From: Dietzia sp032248695
GTDB taxonomy: Bacteria > Actinomycetota > Actinomycetes > Mycobacteriales > Mycobacteriaceae
Length of the DNA stretch: 64,000 bases
Direction: 5' to 3'
NCBI RefSeq assembly: GCF_032248695.1
Contig: NZ_JAVHXC010000001.1
Location: 124,001 to 188,000 of the forward strand
The translations under genes and the position numbers were made by a program. Of the stretch, positions 1-8,073 are shown one piece after another. Numbering within the stretch: position 1 is the stretch's first letter; each line of letters starts with the position of its first letter. Below the pieces are notes generated by a model. It was not told the DNA's origin. It saw only the letters and a list, made by a program, of their open reading frames with translations, and ran no database searches.

Positions 1-108
1 ATGGGTGAAGAACTCGGCGCCCTCGACCAGGACGACGGTGTATTTGCGCCCCTTGGTGTCGGTGAGCTGGACGCGGTCGCCCACGACGAACGGACCGGAT
101 CGCTGCAC
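1..108 (-). CDS. trmI: tRNA (adenine-58-N1)-methyltransferase, N-terminal fragment
   Basis: Only the first 36 codons lie in the window; the rest continues beyond the left edge. Translation from a GTG at 108 gives VQRSGPFVVGDRVQLTDTKG and onward to EGAEFFTH, the conserved N-terminal beta-rich segment of actinobacterial TrmI, which makes m1A58 in the tRNA T-loop. A GGAGG lies at 114-118 (read on the minus strand), 5-6 nt before the GTG, and fixes the start. The neighbour across the divergent gap is a RecB-type nuclease, the same pairing as Rv2118c/Rv2119. The SAM-binding domain is not visible here, so the call rests on the N-terminus and on synteny. Confidence 0.8.
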   Translation of the reverse strand, partial: MQRSGPFVVGDRVQLTDTKGRKYTVVLVEGAEFFTH

Positions 109-154
109 GGGGGACCTCCAGTAGGACGGGGGGCCGGTTGTCCGACCGGTTGTC

Positions 155-160
155 TACCCT
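155..160 (+). promoter_or_regulatory. -10 hexamer TACCCT, leaderless promoter of the RecB-type nuclease gene
   Basis: TACCCT lies 7 nt before the GTG at 168, so transcription would start at or next to the start codon. No Shine-Dalgarno sequence fits this GTG. This argues for 168 rather than the upstream in-frame TTG at 138. Confidence 0.55.
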
Positions 161-167
161 GCCAGGT

Positions 168-1079
168 GTGACGGATCCCCTCGAAATCGGCGGCATCCCG
201 GCAGCGGGCGACGTACCCCTTCCGGAGCGCAAGCCCCTCGCCCTGTCGGCCTCGCGCGCGTCCGACTACCGGCAGTGTCCGCTGCTGTACCGGCTGCGCG
301 CCGTGGACCGCATCCCGGAGCCCAGGACGCGCGCCCAGGTACTCGGCACGGTCGTCCACTCCGTGCTGGAGGAGCTGTACGGACTCGAGCAGTCCGAGCG
401 GGCGCCGCAGCGCGCCGCGGAACTCGTGCCCGCCGCCGTCGAGCGCTTCTACGCCGAGGAGGACGGCGCGACGGTGGTCCCGCTGTCCGACCGCGCCGAC
501 TTCCAGTCGCAGGTGGCGGCGCTGGTCGCGGCGCTCTACGGGGTGGAGGACCCGCAGCGCTTCTCCCCCGCCTCCTGCGAGCAGTACCTGGTCACCGCGA
601 CCGCGGCCGGGACCCCGCTGCACGGCTTCCTCGACCGGGTCGACGTCGCGCCCACCGGGGAGGTCCGGGTCGTGGACTACAAGACGGGCAAGCCCCCGCA
701 CCCGCGCTTCCAGGACCAGGCGATGTTCCAGATGCGGTTCTACGCCCTGATGTACCAGCGCATCCACGGGGTCCTGCCCGCCCAGCTCAAACTGATCTAC
801 CTCAAGAACGGCAGCTGGCTCACCTTCACCCCGGATCACGCGACGCTCGTCGAGACCGAGGCGTCACTGGACGCGCTGTGGTCGGAGATCGAGCGCGCCG
901 GTCGGACCGGCGACTTCCGACCCCGGACGTCCCGCCTGTGCGACTGGTGCAATCATCAGGCCCTGTGCCCGGCGTTCGGCGGAACCCCGCCCGAGTACCC
1001 GGGGTGGCCGGGCACCCGCGTGGTCCCCGCCGGCGCGGACAACCTGCTCGCGGGTCGGAGAGAACCGAGGAACACATGA
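168..1079 (+). CDS. RecB-family PD-(D/E)XK exonuclease with probable Fe-S cluster
   Basis: A 303-residue stand-alone nuclease resembling the RecB/Cas4-type PD-(D/E)XK fold. The catalytic core is seen as VRVVDYKTGK near residues 172-181 (D..K of motif II/III), preceded by an HGFLDRVD motif. One cysteine near the N-terminus (DYRQCPLLYRL) and three near the C-terminus (LCDWCNHQALCP) form the four-cysteine pattern of the 4Fe-4S AddB/Cas4 group. Its likely role is DNA end processing or repair in the cytoplasm. The GTG at 168 is chosen because of the TACCCT at 155-160. The downstream thioesterase overlaps its stop codon (ATGA), so the two are co-transcribed. It is the counterpart of Rv2119 by position. 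Substrate and partner are unknown. Confidence 0.85.
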   Translation: MTDPLEIGGIPAAGDVPLPERKPLALSASRASDYRQCPLLYRLRAVDRIPEPRTRAQVLGTVVHSVLEELYGLEQSERAPQRAAELVPAAVERFYAEEDGATVVPLSDRADFQSQVAALVAALYGVEDPQRFSPASCEQYLVTATAAGTPLHGFLDRVDVAPTGEVRVVDYKTGKPPHPRFQDQAMFQMRFYALMYQRIHGVLPAQLKLIYLKNGSWLTFTPDHATLVETEASLDALWSEIERAGRTGDFRPRTSRLCDWCNHQALCPAFGGTPPEYPGWPGTRVVPAGADNLLAGRREPRNT

Positions 1080-1846
1080 TGCACGAGGCCTACTACGAGC
1101 CGCTGGGATCCGACGACGGCTGGGAGGTCTTCCGCGCGACCCCGCACACCGTCAGCGCCTGGGGCCCGGACCTGCAGCACGGAGCCCCGCCCTCGGCCAT
1201 CCTCACCCGCGCCATGGAGCGCCTCGACGCCGGCGGCGACGCTCGCATCGCCCGCGTGGCCGTCGACCTGCTGGGGCCCGTCCCGCTCGGTGAACTGCGG
1301 ACCCGCGCCCGCGTGGCCCGACCGGGCCGCCGGATCCAGCTGCTCGAGTCCGAGCTCGTCGCGGGCGGACGGACCGTCGCGCGGGCGAGCGCGTGGCGGC
1401 TGGCGACCGGCGACACCACCGGCGTCGAGCAGGCGGCCGAGGCGCCGCGCGTACTGCCGGACACCGATCACGACGGTGACTTCTTCAGCCGGTGGACCAG
1501 CGGCTACATCGACTCGCTCGAGATCCGCGGCGCCGAGGACGGCACCGTCTGGGCCCGGCCCACGCTGCCGCTGGTGGCCGGGGAGGAGCCGACCCCCGTC
1601 CAGCACGTGATGTGCGTGGCCGACATCGCCAACGGGGTCGGCGCGGTCCTCGACCCCGCCGAGTGGCGGTTCCTCAACACCGACCTCGTCACGCACCTGC
1701 ACCGGCCGCCCGTCGGCCGGTGGATCGGCGTGGCCGCCCGGGCGTCGATCGGGCCCGACGGGGTCGGCGCGACCTCGGGGACGCTGTTCGACGAGCGCGG
1801 CGCGATCGGCGACACCCTGCAGGCCCTGCTCGTCGAGCGGGTCTGA
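1076..1846 (+). CDS. TesB-like acyl-CoA thioesterase family protein
   Basis: A 256-residue protein of the double-hotdog thioesterase type (4HBT_3/TesB-like). Visible family features are the N-terminal WGPDLQHGAPPSAILTRAME stretch and the RVAVDLLGPVPLGELR strand, both matched closely by a paralogue at 50283-51065. Such proteins hydrolyse or bind acyl-CoA thioesters; the substrate here is unknown. The ATG at 1076 overlaps the nuclease stop; a second ATG follows at 1079. A GAACCGAGGAAC stretch upstream gives a weak ribosome site. A gene at this place is not part of the mycobacterial order, so it may be an insertion between the nuclease and hisG. The catalytic residues were not confirmed. Confidence 0.75.
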   Translation: MMHEAYYEPLGSDDGWEVFRATPHTVSAWGPDLQHGAPPSAILTRAMERLDAGGDARIARVAVDLLGPVPLGELRTRARVARPGRRIQLLESELVAGGRTVARASAWRLATGDTTGVEQAAEAPRVLPDTDHDGDFFSRWTSGYIDSLEIRGAEDGTVWARPTLPLVAGEEPTPVQHVMCVADIANGVGAVLDPAEWRFLNTDLVTHLHRPPVGRWIGVAARASIGPDGVGATSGTLFDERGAIGDTLQALLVERV

Positions 1847-1854
1847 AAACGCCG

Positions 1855-1891
1855 CCGGCCGGCCCCGCGCACGTAGCGCCGGGTCGGCCGG
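1855..1891. terminator. Hairpin between convergent thioesterase and hisG
   Basis: An 11-bp GC stem (arms 1855-1865 and 1881-1891, one G-T pair) lies between two converging genes. There is no T tract, as is common for actinobacterial terminators. It could serve both strands. Confidence 0.45.
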
Positions 1892-1917
1892 ACCGTTTCC
1901 GGGAACGCCGGGGCGGA

Positions 1918-2769
1918 TCAGCCCATGCGGCAGGAGCGGATGTCGGTGGCGATGATCGCCTTCGCGCCGGCCTCCGCCAGCTCGTCCATGATCGCGTTGA
2001 CCTTTTTCCGGGGGACCATCGAGCGCACCGCCACCCAGGCCGGGTCGGCCATCGGGGACACGGTCGGCGACTCGATCCCCGGCGTGATCGCCGAGACGGA
2101 GTCGAAAATCTCCTTGGGGCAGTCGTAGTCCAGCATCATGTACTGCTGGGCGAAGACGACGCCCTGGAGCCGGGCCCGCATCCGCGCCACCGCCGGGGAG
2201 GACGCGGCGTCGGTGCGACCGATGAGCACCCCCGCGGAGTCGCACAGCACGTCCCCGAACGCCTCCAGGCCGTGCACCTTGAGCGTCCGACCCGATCCGA
2301 CGACGTCGGCGATGCAGTCGGCCACCCCGAGCTGGATCGAGATCTCCACCGCCCCGTCGAGCCGGATCACCTCGGCCTCGATCCCGCGCTCGCGCAGGTC
2401 GCGCCGGACGATGTTGGGATAGGAGGTGGCGATCCGGGCGCCGGCGAGACGCTCGGTGGTCCACCCGGCGCCGGCCGGGCCGGCGTAGCGGAAGGTGGAG
2501 TGGCCGAAGCCCAGGTCGAGCAGTTCATCGACCTCGGCCATCGAGTCGGCCGCCAGGTCGCGGCCGGTGATCCCCAGCTCGAGGCGGCCCGAACCGACGT
2601 AGACGGCGATGTCCTTGGGTCGGAGGAAGAAGAACTCGACGTCGTTCTCGCGGTCGATGAGCGAGAGGTCCTTGCTCCCCTCGGGGCGGCGGCGGTAGCC
2701 GGCCTCGGAGAGCATCTCGGAGGCGGACTCGGACAGGGCGCCCTTGTTGGGCACTGCGACGCGCAGCAT
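1918..2769 (-). CDS. hisG: ATP phosphoribosyltransferase, long form
   Basis: A 283-residue HisG catalysing the first step of histidine synthesis, ATP + PRPP to phosphoribosyl-ATP. The N-terminus LRVAVPNKGALSESA and the GITGRDLAADS motif belong to the catalytic lobes; IADVVGSGRTLKVHGLE is the PRPP-binding loop. The C-terminal ~75 residues form the ACT-like regulatory domain of the long HisG class, which gives histidine feedback inhibition in this family. The ATG at 2769 has a GGAG about 9 nt upstream. It lies 50 bp after hisE and is probably the last gene of a HAD-hisE-hisG transcript. This matches the usual actinobacterial hisE-hisG pair. Confidence 0.96.
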   Translation of the reverse strand: MLRVAVPNKGALSESASEMLSEAGYRRRPEGSKDLSLIDRENDVEFFFLRPKDIAVYVGSGRLELGITGRDLAADSMAEVDELLDLGFGHSTFRYAGPAGAGWTTERLAGARIATSYPNIVRRDLRERGIEAEVIRLDGAVEISIQLGVADCIADVVGSGRTLKVHGLEAFGDVLCDSAGVLIGRTDAASSPAVARMRARLQGVVFAQQYMMLDYDCPKEIFDSVSAITPGIESPTVSPMADPAWVAVRSMVPRKKVNAIMDELAEAGAKAIIATDIRSCRMG

Positions 2770-2819
2770 GATGGCGGCTCCGGAGGTTCGGTGCGTGCGG
2801 GTGGTGGGCGGGGCGGCGC

Positions 2820-3092
2820 CTACAGATGTCGGTAGACGTCCTCGAGGGTCAGTCCGCGCTTGAGCATCATGACCTGGGTCCAGTACATGAGCTGGGAGAT
2901 CTCCTCCGCCAGCTCCTCGTCCGACTGGTACTCGGCCGCGATCCAGACCTCTCCGGCCTCCTCGATGACCTTCTTGCCCAGATGATGGACGCCCTTGTCG
3001 AACGCGGCGACGGTGCCGGACCCCTCGGGGCGCGCGGTGATGCGCTCGGAGAGCTCGGCGAACAGGGAGTCGAAGGTCTTCACGCGGGTCAT
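2820..3092 (-). CDS. hisE: Phosphoribosyl-ATP pyrophosphatase
   Basis: A 90-residue enzyme that removes pyrophosphate from phosphoribosyl-ATP, the second step of histidine synthesis. It is the single-domain all-alpha form, not fused to HisI. The KKVIEEAGEVWIAAEY stretch carries the EExxE-type magnesium-binding acidic residues (about 40-55), followed by EEISQLMYWTQVMML. The length is normal for actinobacterial HisE. The ATG at 3092 overlaps the stop of the preceding HAD gene by 4 nt, implying translational coupling. The next gene downstream is hisG. Confidence 0.95.
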   Translation of the reverse strand: MTRVKTFDSLFAELSERITARPEGSGTVAAFDKGVHHLGKKVIEEAGEVWIAAEYQSDEELAEEISQLMYWTQVMMLKRGLTLEDVYRHL

Positions 3093-3796
3093 TCTCCCAC
3101 AGCCGCGCCCACGGGTGTCCCGGAGGTGAGGGCGTGGAGCCCCGCGACGTCGACGCCCTCCAACGTCAGGTGGGTGTGGGCCCCGGCGACGTCGGGTTGT
3201 GCGTCGGTGGACGGGACGTACAGGACCCGGCACCCGGCCGCGACCGCCGCGCTGGCCCCGGTGACCGAGTCCTCGACCGCGACCGCCGACCCGGGCTCGA
3301 CGCCCAGCTCGGCGCAGGCGAGCAGGTACGGGTCCGGCGCGGGCTTGCCCTCGGTCACCATGCAGCCGGTCACCACCACGTCGAACCGGGACCGGTCGAT
3401 GAACTCCAGCGGCACCACGGCGACATCGGCGGTGGTGTTGGTCACCAGGGCGACGCGCACGCCGGTCGCGGCGATGTCCGCCAGCAGCTCCTCGGCGCCC
3501 GGCCGCCAACGCATGTCGCTGCGCATCAGGTCCGTCACCCGGGAGTTGAGACGATGCGCGAGGCGGTCGAATTCCTCCCCCTCGATGCGGCGCCCGGTGT
3601 ACTCGCCGAGGATCTCGAAGAACCCGTGGAGCGAGTTGCCCAGGGTGCGCCGCCGGGTCTCCTCGTCCAGCGGCCGGCCCATCTCCTCGGCGAGCTCGTA
3701 GACGGCGATGTCCCACAGTCGTTCCGTGTCGACGAGGGTGCCGTCCATGTCGAGGCAGACGGCGGCGGGCAGATGGTCCGAGGAGGTGCTGGTCAC
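3089..3796 (-). CDS. HAD-superfamily hydrolase (beta-phosphoglucomutase/phosphatase-like)
   Basis: A 235-residue HAD hydrolase. Motif I is CLDMDGTLVDTERLWD (nucleophile Asp and the +2 Asp), motif II is VALVTNTT, the lysine is in EGKPAPDPYL, and motif IV is AVEDSVTGASAA. The helical cap between motifs I and II is the C1 type seen in phosphoglycolate phosphatase and beta-phosphoglucomutase. The substrate cannot be read from the sequence. The stop overlaps hisE by 4 nt, so it heads the his transcript; a link such as histidinol-phosphate removal is possible but speculative, since bacterial histidinol phosphatases are other families. The start is the GTG at 3796, with TAGACA 7 nt upstream. Confidence 0.8.
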   Translation of the reverse strand: MTSTSSDHLPAAVCLDMDGTLVDTERLWDIAVYELAEEMGRPLDEETRRRTLGNSLHGFFEILGEYTGRRIEGEEFDRLAHRLNSRVTDLMRSDMRWRPGAEELLADIAATGVRVALVTNTTADVAVVPLEFIDRSRFDVVVTGCMVTEGKPAPDPYLLACAELGVEPGSAVAVEDSVTGASAAVAAGCRVLYVPSTDAQPDVAGAHTHLTLEGVDVAGLHALTSGTPVGAAVGE

Positions 3797-3803
3797 GGCC
3801 TAC

Positions 3804-3809
3804 TGTCTA
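3804..3809 (-). promoter_or_regulatory. -10-like hexamer TAGACA before the HAD-hisE-hisG unit
   Basis: TAGACA lies 7 nt upstream of the GTG at 3796, the spacing seen for leaderless genes throughout the window. The last base departs from TANNNT, so this is weaker than the others. Confidence 0.35.
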
Positions 3810-3867
3810 CCCGAAGCAGGTGGACCGGGGGTGACTCGCGGCAGCACACCGGCGGCCCCGATCGACG

Positions 3868-4392
3868 TCAGCAGCTCTGCGGCGGGACGATGAACCGTTC
3901 CGTGTGCGTGGCGGAGGCGAACGGCGCCACCGAACCGGGGGCCACCGTGGGCAGGGCGGACCTGCTGGCGGTGATGGTGACCGCCACCCATCCCCGACCG
4001 GTGTGCGTGGCACCGATCCCCACCTCGGGACCCGTCGACTGCACGGTGTGCGTCCCTCGCGCGTCGGTGTCCATGTTGTGCCACTCGACCGTTGCCGAGT
4101 TGAACGGGAAGAGGGTGGCGGAGAAGTCGAAGGATCGGACCGGCTGGTCGAGATCCCTGGCGTTGGCGGCGATCGCCTGGTGGAACCTGTCGTCACCACC
4201 CCGCAGGCAGCTCGGGAAGACACCGAAGCGGATCGTGTGCTCGCCACCCAGAGGGAAGGGCATGCGGACGTCCCACGCGGGAGAGTCGTGCCACACCTGC
4301 GCGGAGGCCGCCGGGGCGGCGGCGACGGCCGCTCCCCCGGCGAGCACGACACCCGCCACGGCGAGGGCAGCGGACCTGCGGATGCTGGGCAT
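3868..4392 (-). CDS. Secreted protein of unknown function
   Basis: A 174-residue protein with a clear Sec signal peptide: basic start MPSIRRS, a hydrophobic alanine/valine core, and an AASAQ cleavage site near residue 31. The mature part is rich in beta-forming residues and has two cysteines (FPSCLRGG and the C-terminal QSC), which could form a disulfide outside the cell. I do not recognise a domain. The ATG at 4392 is chosen over an upstream ATG because AAGGAG stands 8 nt before it and the signal peptide then begins correctly. It lies between the his unit and metH on the same strand. Function is unknown. Confidence 0.75.
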   Translation of the reverse strand: MPSIRRSAALAVAGVVLAGGAAVAAAPAASAQVWHDSPAWDVRMPFPLGGEHTIRFGVFPSCLRGGDDRFHQAIAANARDLDQPVRSFDFSATLFPFNSATVEWHNMDTDARGTHTVQSTGPEVGIGATHTGRGWVAVTITASRSALPTVAPGSVAPFASATHTERFIVPPQSC

Positions 4393-4462
4393 GACGGACT
4401 CCTTCAGCCGGACTACTGTGAGCCTACTCACCCGGGCTGCGGCCGTACCTCTGTCCGACGGA

Positions 4463-7400
4463 TCAGACGTTGAAGTACTTCGCCTCCGGGTGGTAGAGCA
4501 CGAACGCGTCCGTGGACTGCTCGGGATGCAGCTGCAGCTCCTCCGACAGTTCCACGCCGATCCGCTCCGGCTCGAGCAGGTCGATCACGACCTTGCGGGA
4601 CTCCAGATCCGGGCACGCACCGTAACCGAAGCTGTAGCGCGCACCGCGGTACTTGAGGTTGAAGTACTCCTCGATGCTGTCCGGGTCCTCCGAGGAGACG
4701 GCCCCCTCCGGCAGGGTCAGTTCGTCGCGGACGCGGCGGTGCCAGAACTCGGCCAGCGCCTCCGTGAGCTGGACCGACAAGCCGTGGACCTCGAGGTAGT
4801 CGCGGTAGTTGTCCCCGGCGAACAGCTCGTTGGCGAAGTCGGCGATCGGCGTGCCCATCGTCACCAGCTGGAACGGCAGGACGTCCACGGTCCCCTCGGC
4901 CTCGCAGCGCTCGCGGGAGGCCACGAAGTCGGGGATCGCCAGGAAGCGGGGCCGCTGCTGACGCGGGAACGCGATCTTGTGCAGTACCTCCGCGTCCGGA
5001 CGGGGCTCGGCGAGCACCCAGATCTCGTCGCCGACCGAGTAGGCCGGGAAGTAGCCGTAGACCACGGCGGCATGCGAGAGGATGCCCTCGGTGGTCAGGC
5101 GGCTGATCCAGTCGCGCATCCGCGGACGGCCCTCTGTCTCCACGAGCTCCTCGTAGCTCGGACCCTCGCCGCTGCGCGTGCCCCGCAGCCCCCACTGGCC
5201 GAAGAACAGCGCGCGCTCGTCGAGGTGGCCGGCGTAGTCCGCCACCGGGATGCCCTTGGCGATACGGGTGCCCCAGAACGGCGGCGTCGCGATCGGCTGA
5301 TCCGCCGCGACGTCCGACCGCTCGGGGACCACCACGGGCTCGGCCTCGGCCGCACGCTTGGCGGCGATCCGCTCGCTGCGCGCCCGGCGTTCACGCCGTT
5401 CCTCCGCCTTGGCGGCGGACTCCGAGGACTGCGCCATCGGCACACCGGTCCGCTTGGCGGTCATGACCTCGTCCATCAGCCGCAGGCCCTCGAAGGCGTC
5501 CCGGGCGTAGAACACGTCGCCCTGGTACATGTTGGCCAGGTCGACCTCCACGTAGGAGCGCGTCAGGGCCGCGCCGCCGAGCAGCACGGGGAACTCGTCG
5601 GCGATGCCCTCGGCGTTGAGCTCGGCGAGGTTGTCCTTCATCACGACGGTCGACTTCACCAGCAGCCCGGACATGCCGATCACGTCGGCCTTGTGCTCGC
5701 GGGCGGCGCCGATGATCTCCGAGATCGGCTGCTTGATGCCGATGTTGACCACGTCGTACCCGTTGTTGGACAGGATGATGTCCACGAGGTTCTTGCCGAT
5801 GTCGTGCACGTCGCCCTTGACCGTGGCCAGCACGATGCGGCCCTTGCCGTCCTCGTCGCTGGCCTCCATGTGCGGCTCCAGGTGGGCGACCGCGGCCTTC
5901 ATCGTCTCGGCGGACTGCAGCACGAACGGCAGCTGCATCTGCCCCGAGCCGAAGAGCTCACCGACCGTCTTCATCCCACCGAGCAGGTGCTCGTTGATGA
6001 TCTCCAGCGGCGGGATCTGCTCCATCGCGGCGTCGAGGTCCTCCTCGAGCCCCTTGCGCTCGCCGTCGACGATCCGTGCCGCCAGCCGCTCCATCAGCGG
6101 CATCGCGGCGAGCTCGGCCGCGCGGGCGTCCTTGGCCCCGGCCGCGGAGACGCCCTCGAAGAGCTCCATGAACACCTGGAGCGGGTCGTAGCCCTCGCGG
6201 CGACGGTCGTAGACCAGGTCGAGCGCGACCTCCCGCTGCCGCTCGTCGATCTTGCTCATGGGCAGGATCTTGGAGCTGTGCGCGATGGCCGAGTCGAGCC
6301 CGACCTGGATGCACTCGTGCAGGAACACCGAGTTCAGGACCTGGCGCGCAGCCGGGTTCAGGCCGAAGGAGATGTTGGACAGGCCCAGCGTGGTGTGGAT
6401 CCGCGGGTGCGCCTCGGTGAGCCTGCGGATCGCCTCGATGGTCTCGATGCCGTCGCGGCGGACCTCCTCCTGACCGGTCGAGATGGGGAAGGTCAGACAG
6501 TCGATGATGATGTCCTCCTCCGCCATCCCCCAGTTGTCGGTGAGGTCGGCGATGAGCCGCTCCGCGATCTCGACCTTGCGGTCGGCGGTGCGGGCCTGGC
6601 CCTCCTCGTCGATCGTCAGGCCGACGACGGCCGCGCCGTGCCGCGACACCAGACGCATGATCCGCTGGAAGCGGGAGTCCGGCCCCGCGCCGTCCTCGTA
6701 GTTGACCGAGTTGACAGCGCAGCGTCCGCCGAGCTTCTCCAGGCCGGCCTCGATGACCGCGGGCTCGGTCGAGTCCAGCATGATCGGCAGGGTCGAGGAC
6801 GTGGCCAGCCGTCCGGCCAGCTCCCGCATGTCGTCGGAGCCGTCGCGACCGACGTAGTCCACACACAGGTCGACCATCTGTGCGCCGTCGCGCATCTGCT
6901 CCTTGGCGATGTCCATGCACGTGTCCCAGTCGCCGGACAACATGGCCTCGCGGAAGCGCTTGGACCCGTTGGCGTTGGTGCGTTCGCCGATCATGAGGAT
7001 GCCGGCGTCCGCGCGCAGCGGGGTCGAGGTGTAGAGCGAGGCCACCGCGTTGACGGGCTCGACCCGCCGCTCGGCCTTCTCCCGCCTGCTCACCTGCTCC
7101 TTGAGGCGGGTGATGTGTTCCGGGGTGGTGCCGCAGCACCCGCCCACCATCGACAGGCCGAACTCGGAGACGAAGTCGGCCACCTGCGGCCCGAACTCCT
7201 CGGCGCCCAGCGGGTAGACGGCGCCGTGCTCGCCCAGCTCCGGCAGGCCCGCGTTGGGCATGACCGACACCGGGATGTCGGCGTGGCGGGACAGGTAGCG
7301 CAGGTGCTCGACCATCTCGGCCGGTCCCGTGGCGCAGTTCAGCCCGATCATGTCGATGCCCAGCGGCTGCAGCGCCGTCAGCGCCGCGCCGATGTCCGAG

Positions 7401-8023
7401 CCGAGCAGCATCGTGCCGGTGGTCTCGATCGTCACGTGCGAGATGATCGGCAGCCGGCGGCCCGCGGCCGCCATCCCGTCCTGACACCCGAGCACCGCGG
7501 CCTTGACCTGGAGCAGGTCCTGACTGGTCTCGATCAGGTACGCGTCCGCGCCACCGCGGGCCAGGCCCTCGGCGGCCCGGGCGTACGCCTCGCGCATCTC
7601 TCCGAAGGTGGTCTGTCCCAGCGAGGGCAGCTTGGTGCCGGGCCCCAGGGAACCCAGCACCATGCGCGGGGTCCCGTCCTCGGACGGGCCCATCTCGTCG
7701 GCGACCTTCCGCGCGATGGCGGCGCCCTTCTCGGCGAGCTCGCCGATCCGGTCCACGATGTCGTAGTCACCGAGGTTGGACAGGTTGCACCCGAAGGTGT
7801 TTGTCTCGACCAGGTCGGCGCCCGCGGCGAAGAACGCGCGATGGATGTCCTCCACCACGTCCGGGCGGGTCGCGTTGAGGATCTCGTTGCAGCCCTCGAG
7901 TCCCAGGAAGTCCTCGTCCACGTCGAGGTCGACCGCCTGCAACATCGTGCCCATCGCACCGTCGCCGATCAGTACTCGCCGGCGCGCGGCGTCCAACAGG
8001 GGCGAATCGAAATCGACAGACAT
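4463..8023 (-). CDS. metH: Cobalamin-dependent methionine synthase
   Basis: A full-length 1186-residue MetH, which transfers methyl from methyltetrahydrofolate through cobalamin to homocysteine. Domains in order: the homocysteine domain with zinc ligands in GLNCATGPAE (about residue 229) and GGCCGTTPEH (about 295); the pterin/folate-binding barrel (about 330-620, MIGERTNANGSKRF); the cobalamin cap and B12 domain with DVHDIGKN (about 740), whose His is the lower cobalt ligand; and the C-terminal AdoMet reactivation domain (RGTRSGEGPSY, SFGYGACPD). The start is the ATG at 8023, with TACACT 7 nt upstream. Only 50 bp separate it from the divergent PAC2 gene, too little for a cobalamin riboswitch. 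Position equals Rv2124c. Confidence 0.97.
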   Translation of the reverse strand: MSVDFDSPLLDAARRRVLIGDGAMGTMLQAVDLDVDEDFLGLEGCNEILNATRPDVVEDIHRAFFAAGADLVETNTFGCNLSNLGDYDIVDRIGELAEKGAAIARKVADEMGPSEDGTPRMVLGSLGPGTKLPSLGQTTFGEMREAYARAAEGLARGGADAYLIETSQDLLQVKAAVLGCQDGMAAAGRRLPIISHVTIETTGTMLLGSDIGAALTALQPLGIDMIGLNCATGPAEMVEHLRYLSRHADIPVSVMPNAGLPELGEHGAVYPLGAEEFGPQVADFVSEFGLSMVGGCCGTTPEHITRLKEQVSRREKAERRVEPVNAVASLYTSTPLRADAGILMIGERTNANGSKRFREAMLSGDWDTCMDIAKEQMRDGAQMVDLCVDYVGRDGSDDMRELAGRLATSSTLPIMLDSTEPAVIEAGLEKLGGRCAVNSVNYEDGAGPDSRFQRIMRLVSRHGAAVVGLTIDEEGQARTADRKVEIAERLIADLTDNWGMAEEDIIIDCLTFPISTGQEEVRRDGIETIEAIRRLTEAHPRIHTTLGLSNISFGLNPAARQVLNSVFLHECIQVGLDSAIAHSSKILPMSKIDERQREVALDLVYDRRREGYDPLQVFMELFEGVSAAGAKDARAAELAAMPLMERLAARIVDGERKGLEEDLDAAMEQIPPLEIINEHLLGGMKTVGELFGSGQMQLPFVLQSAETMKAAVAHLEPHMEASDEDGKGRIVLATVKGDVHDIGKNLVDIILSNNGYDVVNIGIKQPISEIIGAAREHKADVIGMSGLLVKSTVVMKDNLAELNAEGIADEFPVLLGGAALTRSYVEVDLANMYQGDVFYARDAFEGLRLMDEVMTAKRTGVPMAQSSESAAKAEERRERRARSERIAAKRAAEAEPVVVPERSDVAADQPIATPPFWGTRIAKGIPVADYAGHLDERALFFGQWGLRGTRSGEGPSYEELVETEGRPRMRDWISRLTTEGILSHAAVVYGYFPAYSVGDEIWVLAEPRPDAEVLHKIAFPRQQRPRFLAIPDFVASRERCEAEGTVDVLPFQLVTMGTPIADFANELFAGDNYRDYLEVHGLSVQLTEALAEFWHRRVRDELTLPEGAVSSEDPDSIEEYFNLKYRGARYSFGYGACPDLESRKVVIDLLEPERIGVELSEELQLHPEQSTDAFVLYHPEAKYFNV

Positions 8024-8030
8024 GCGGACC

Positions 8031-8036
8031 AGTGTA
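8031..8036 (-). promoter_or_regulatory. -10 hexamer TACACT, leaderless promoter of metH
   Basis: TACACT (minus strand) ends 7 nt before the metH ATG, and no ribosome site is visible. It sits back to back with the PAC2 promoter at 8062-8067. Confidence 0.55.
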
Positions 8037-8061
8037 TGGGTGGGTCGGGAACAGAGGTACG

Positions 8062-8067
8062 TAGGCT
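8062..8067 (+). promoter_or_regulatory. -10 hexamer TAGGCT, leaderless promoter of the PAC2 gene
   Basis: TAGGCT ends 6 nt before the ATG at 8074. The 50-bp divergent gap with metH holds both -10 elements and nothing else recognisable. Confidence 0.55.
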
Positions 8068-8073
8068 GTACTA

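Noticed and set aside
8024..8073. Cobalamin riboswitch before metH
   Set aside because: The divergent gap is only 50 bp, far too short, and no B12-box is present. The metH message appears leaderless.
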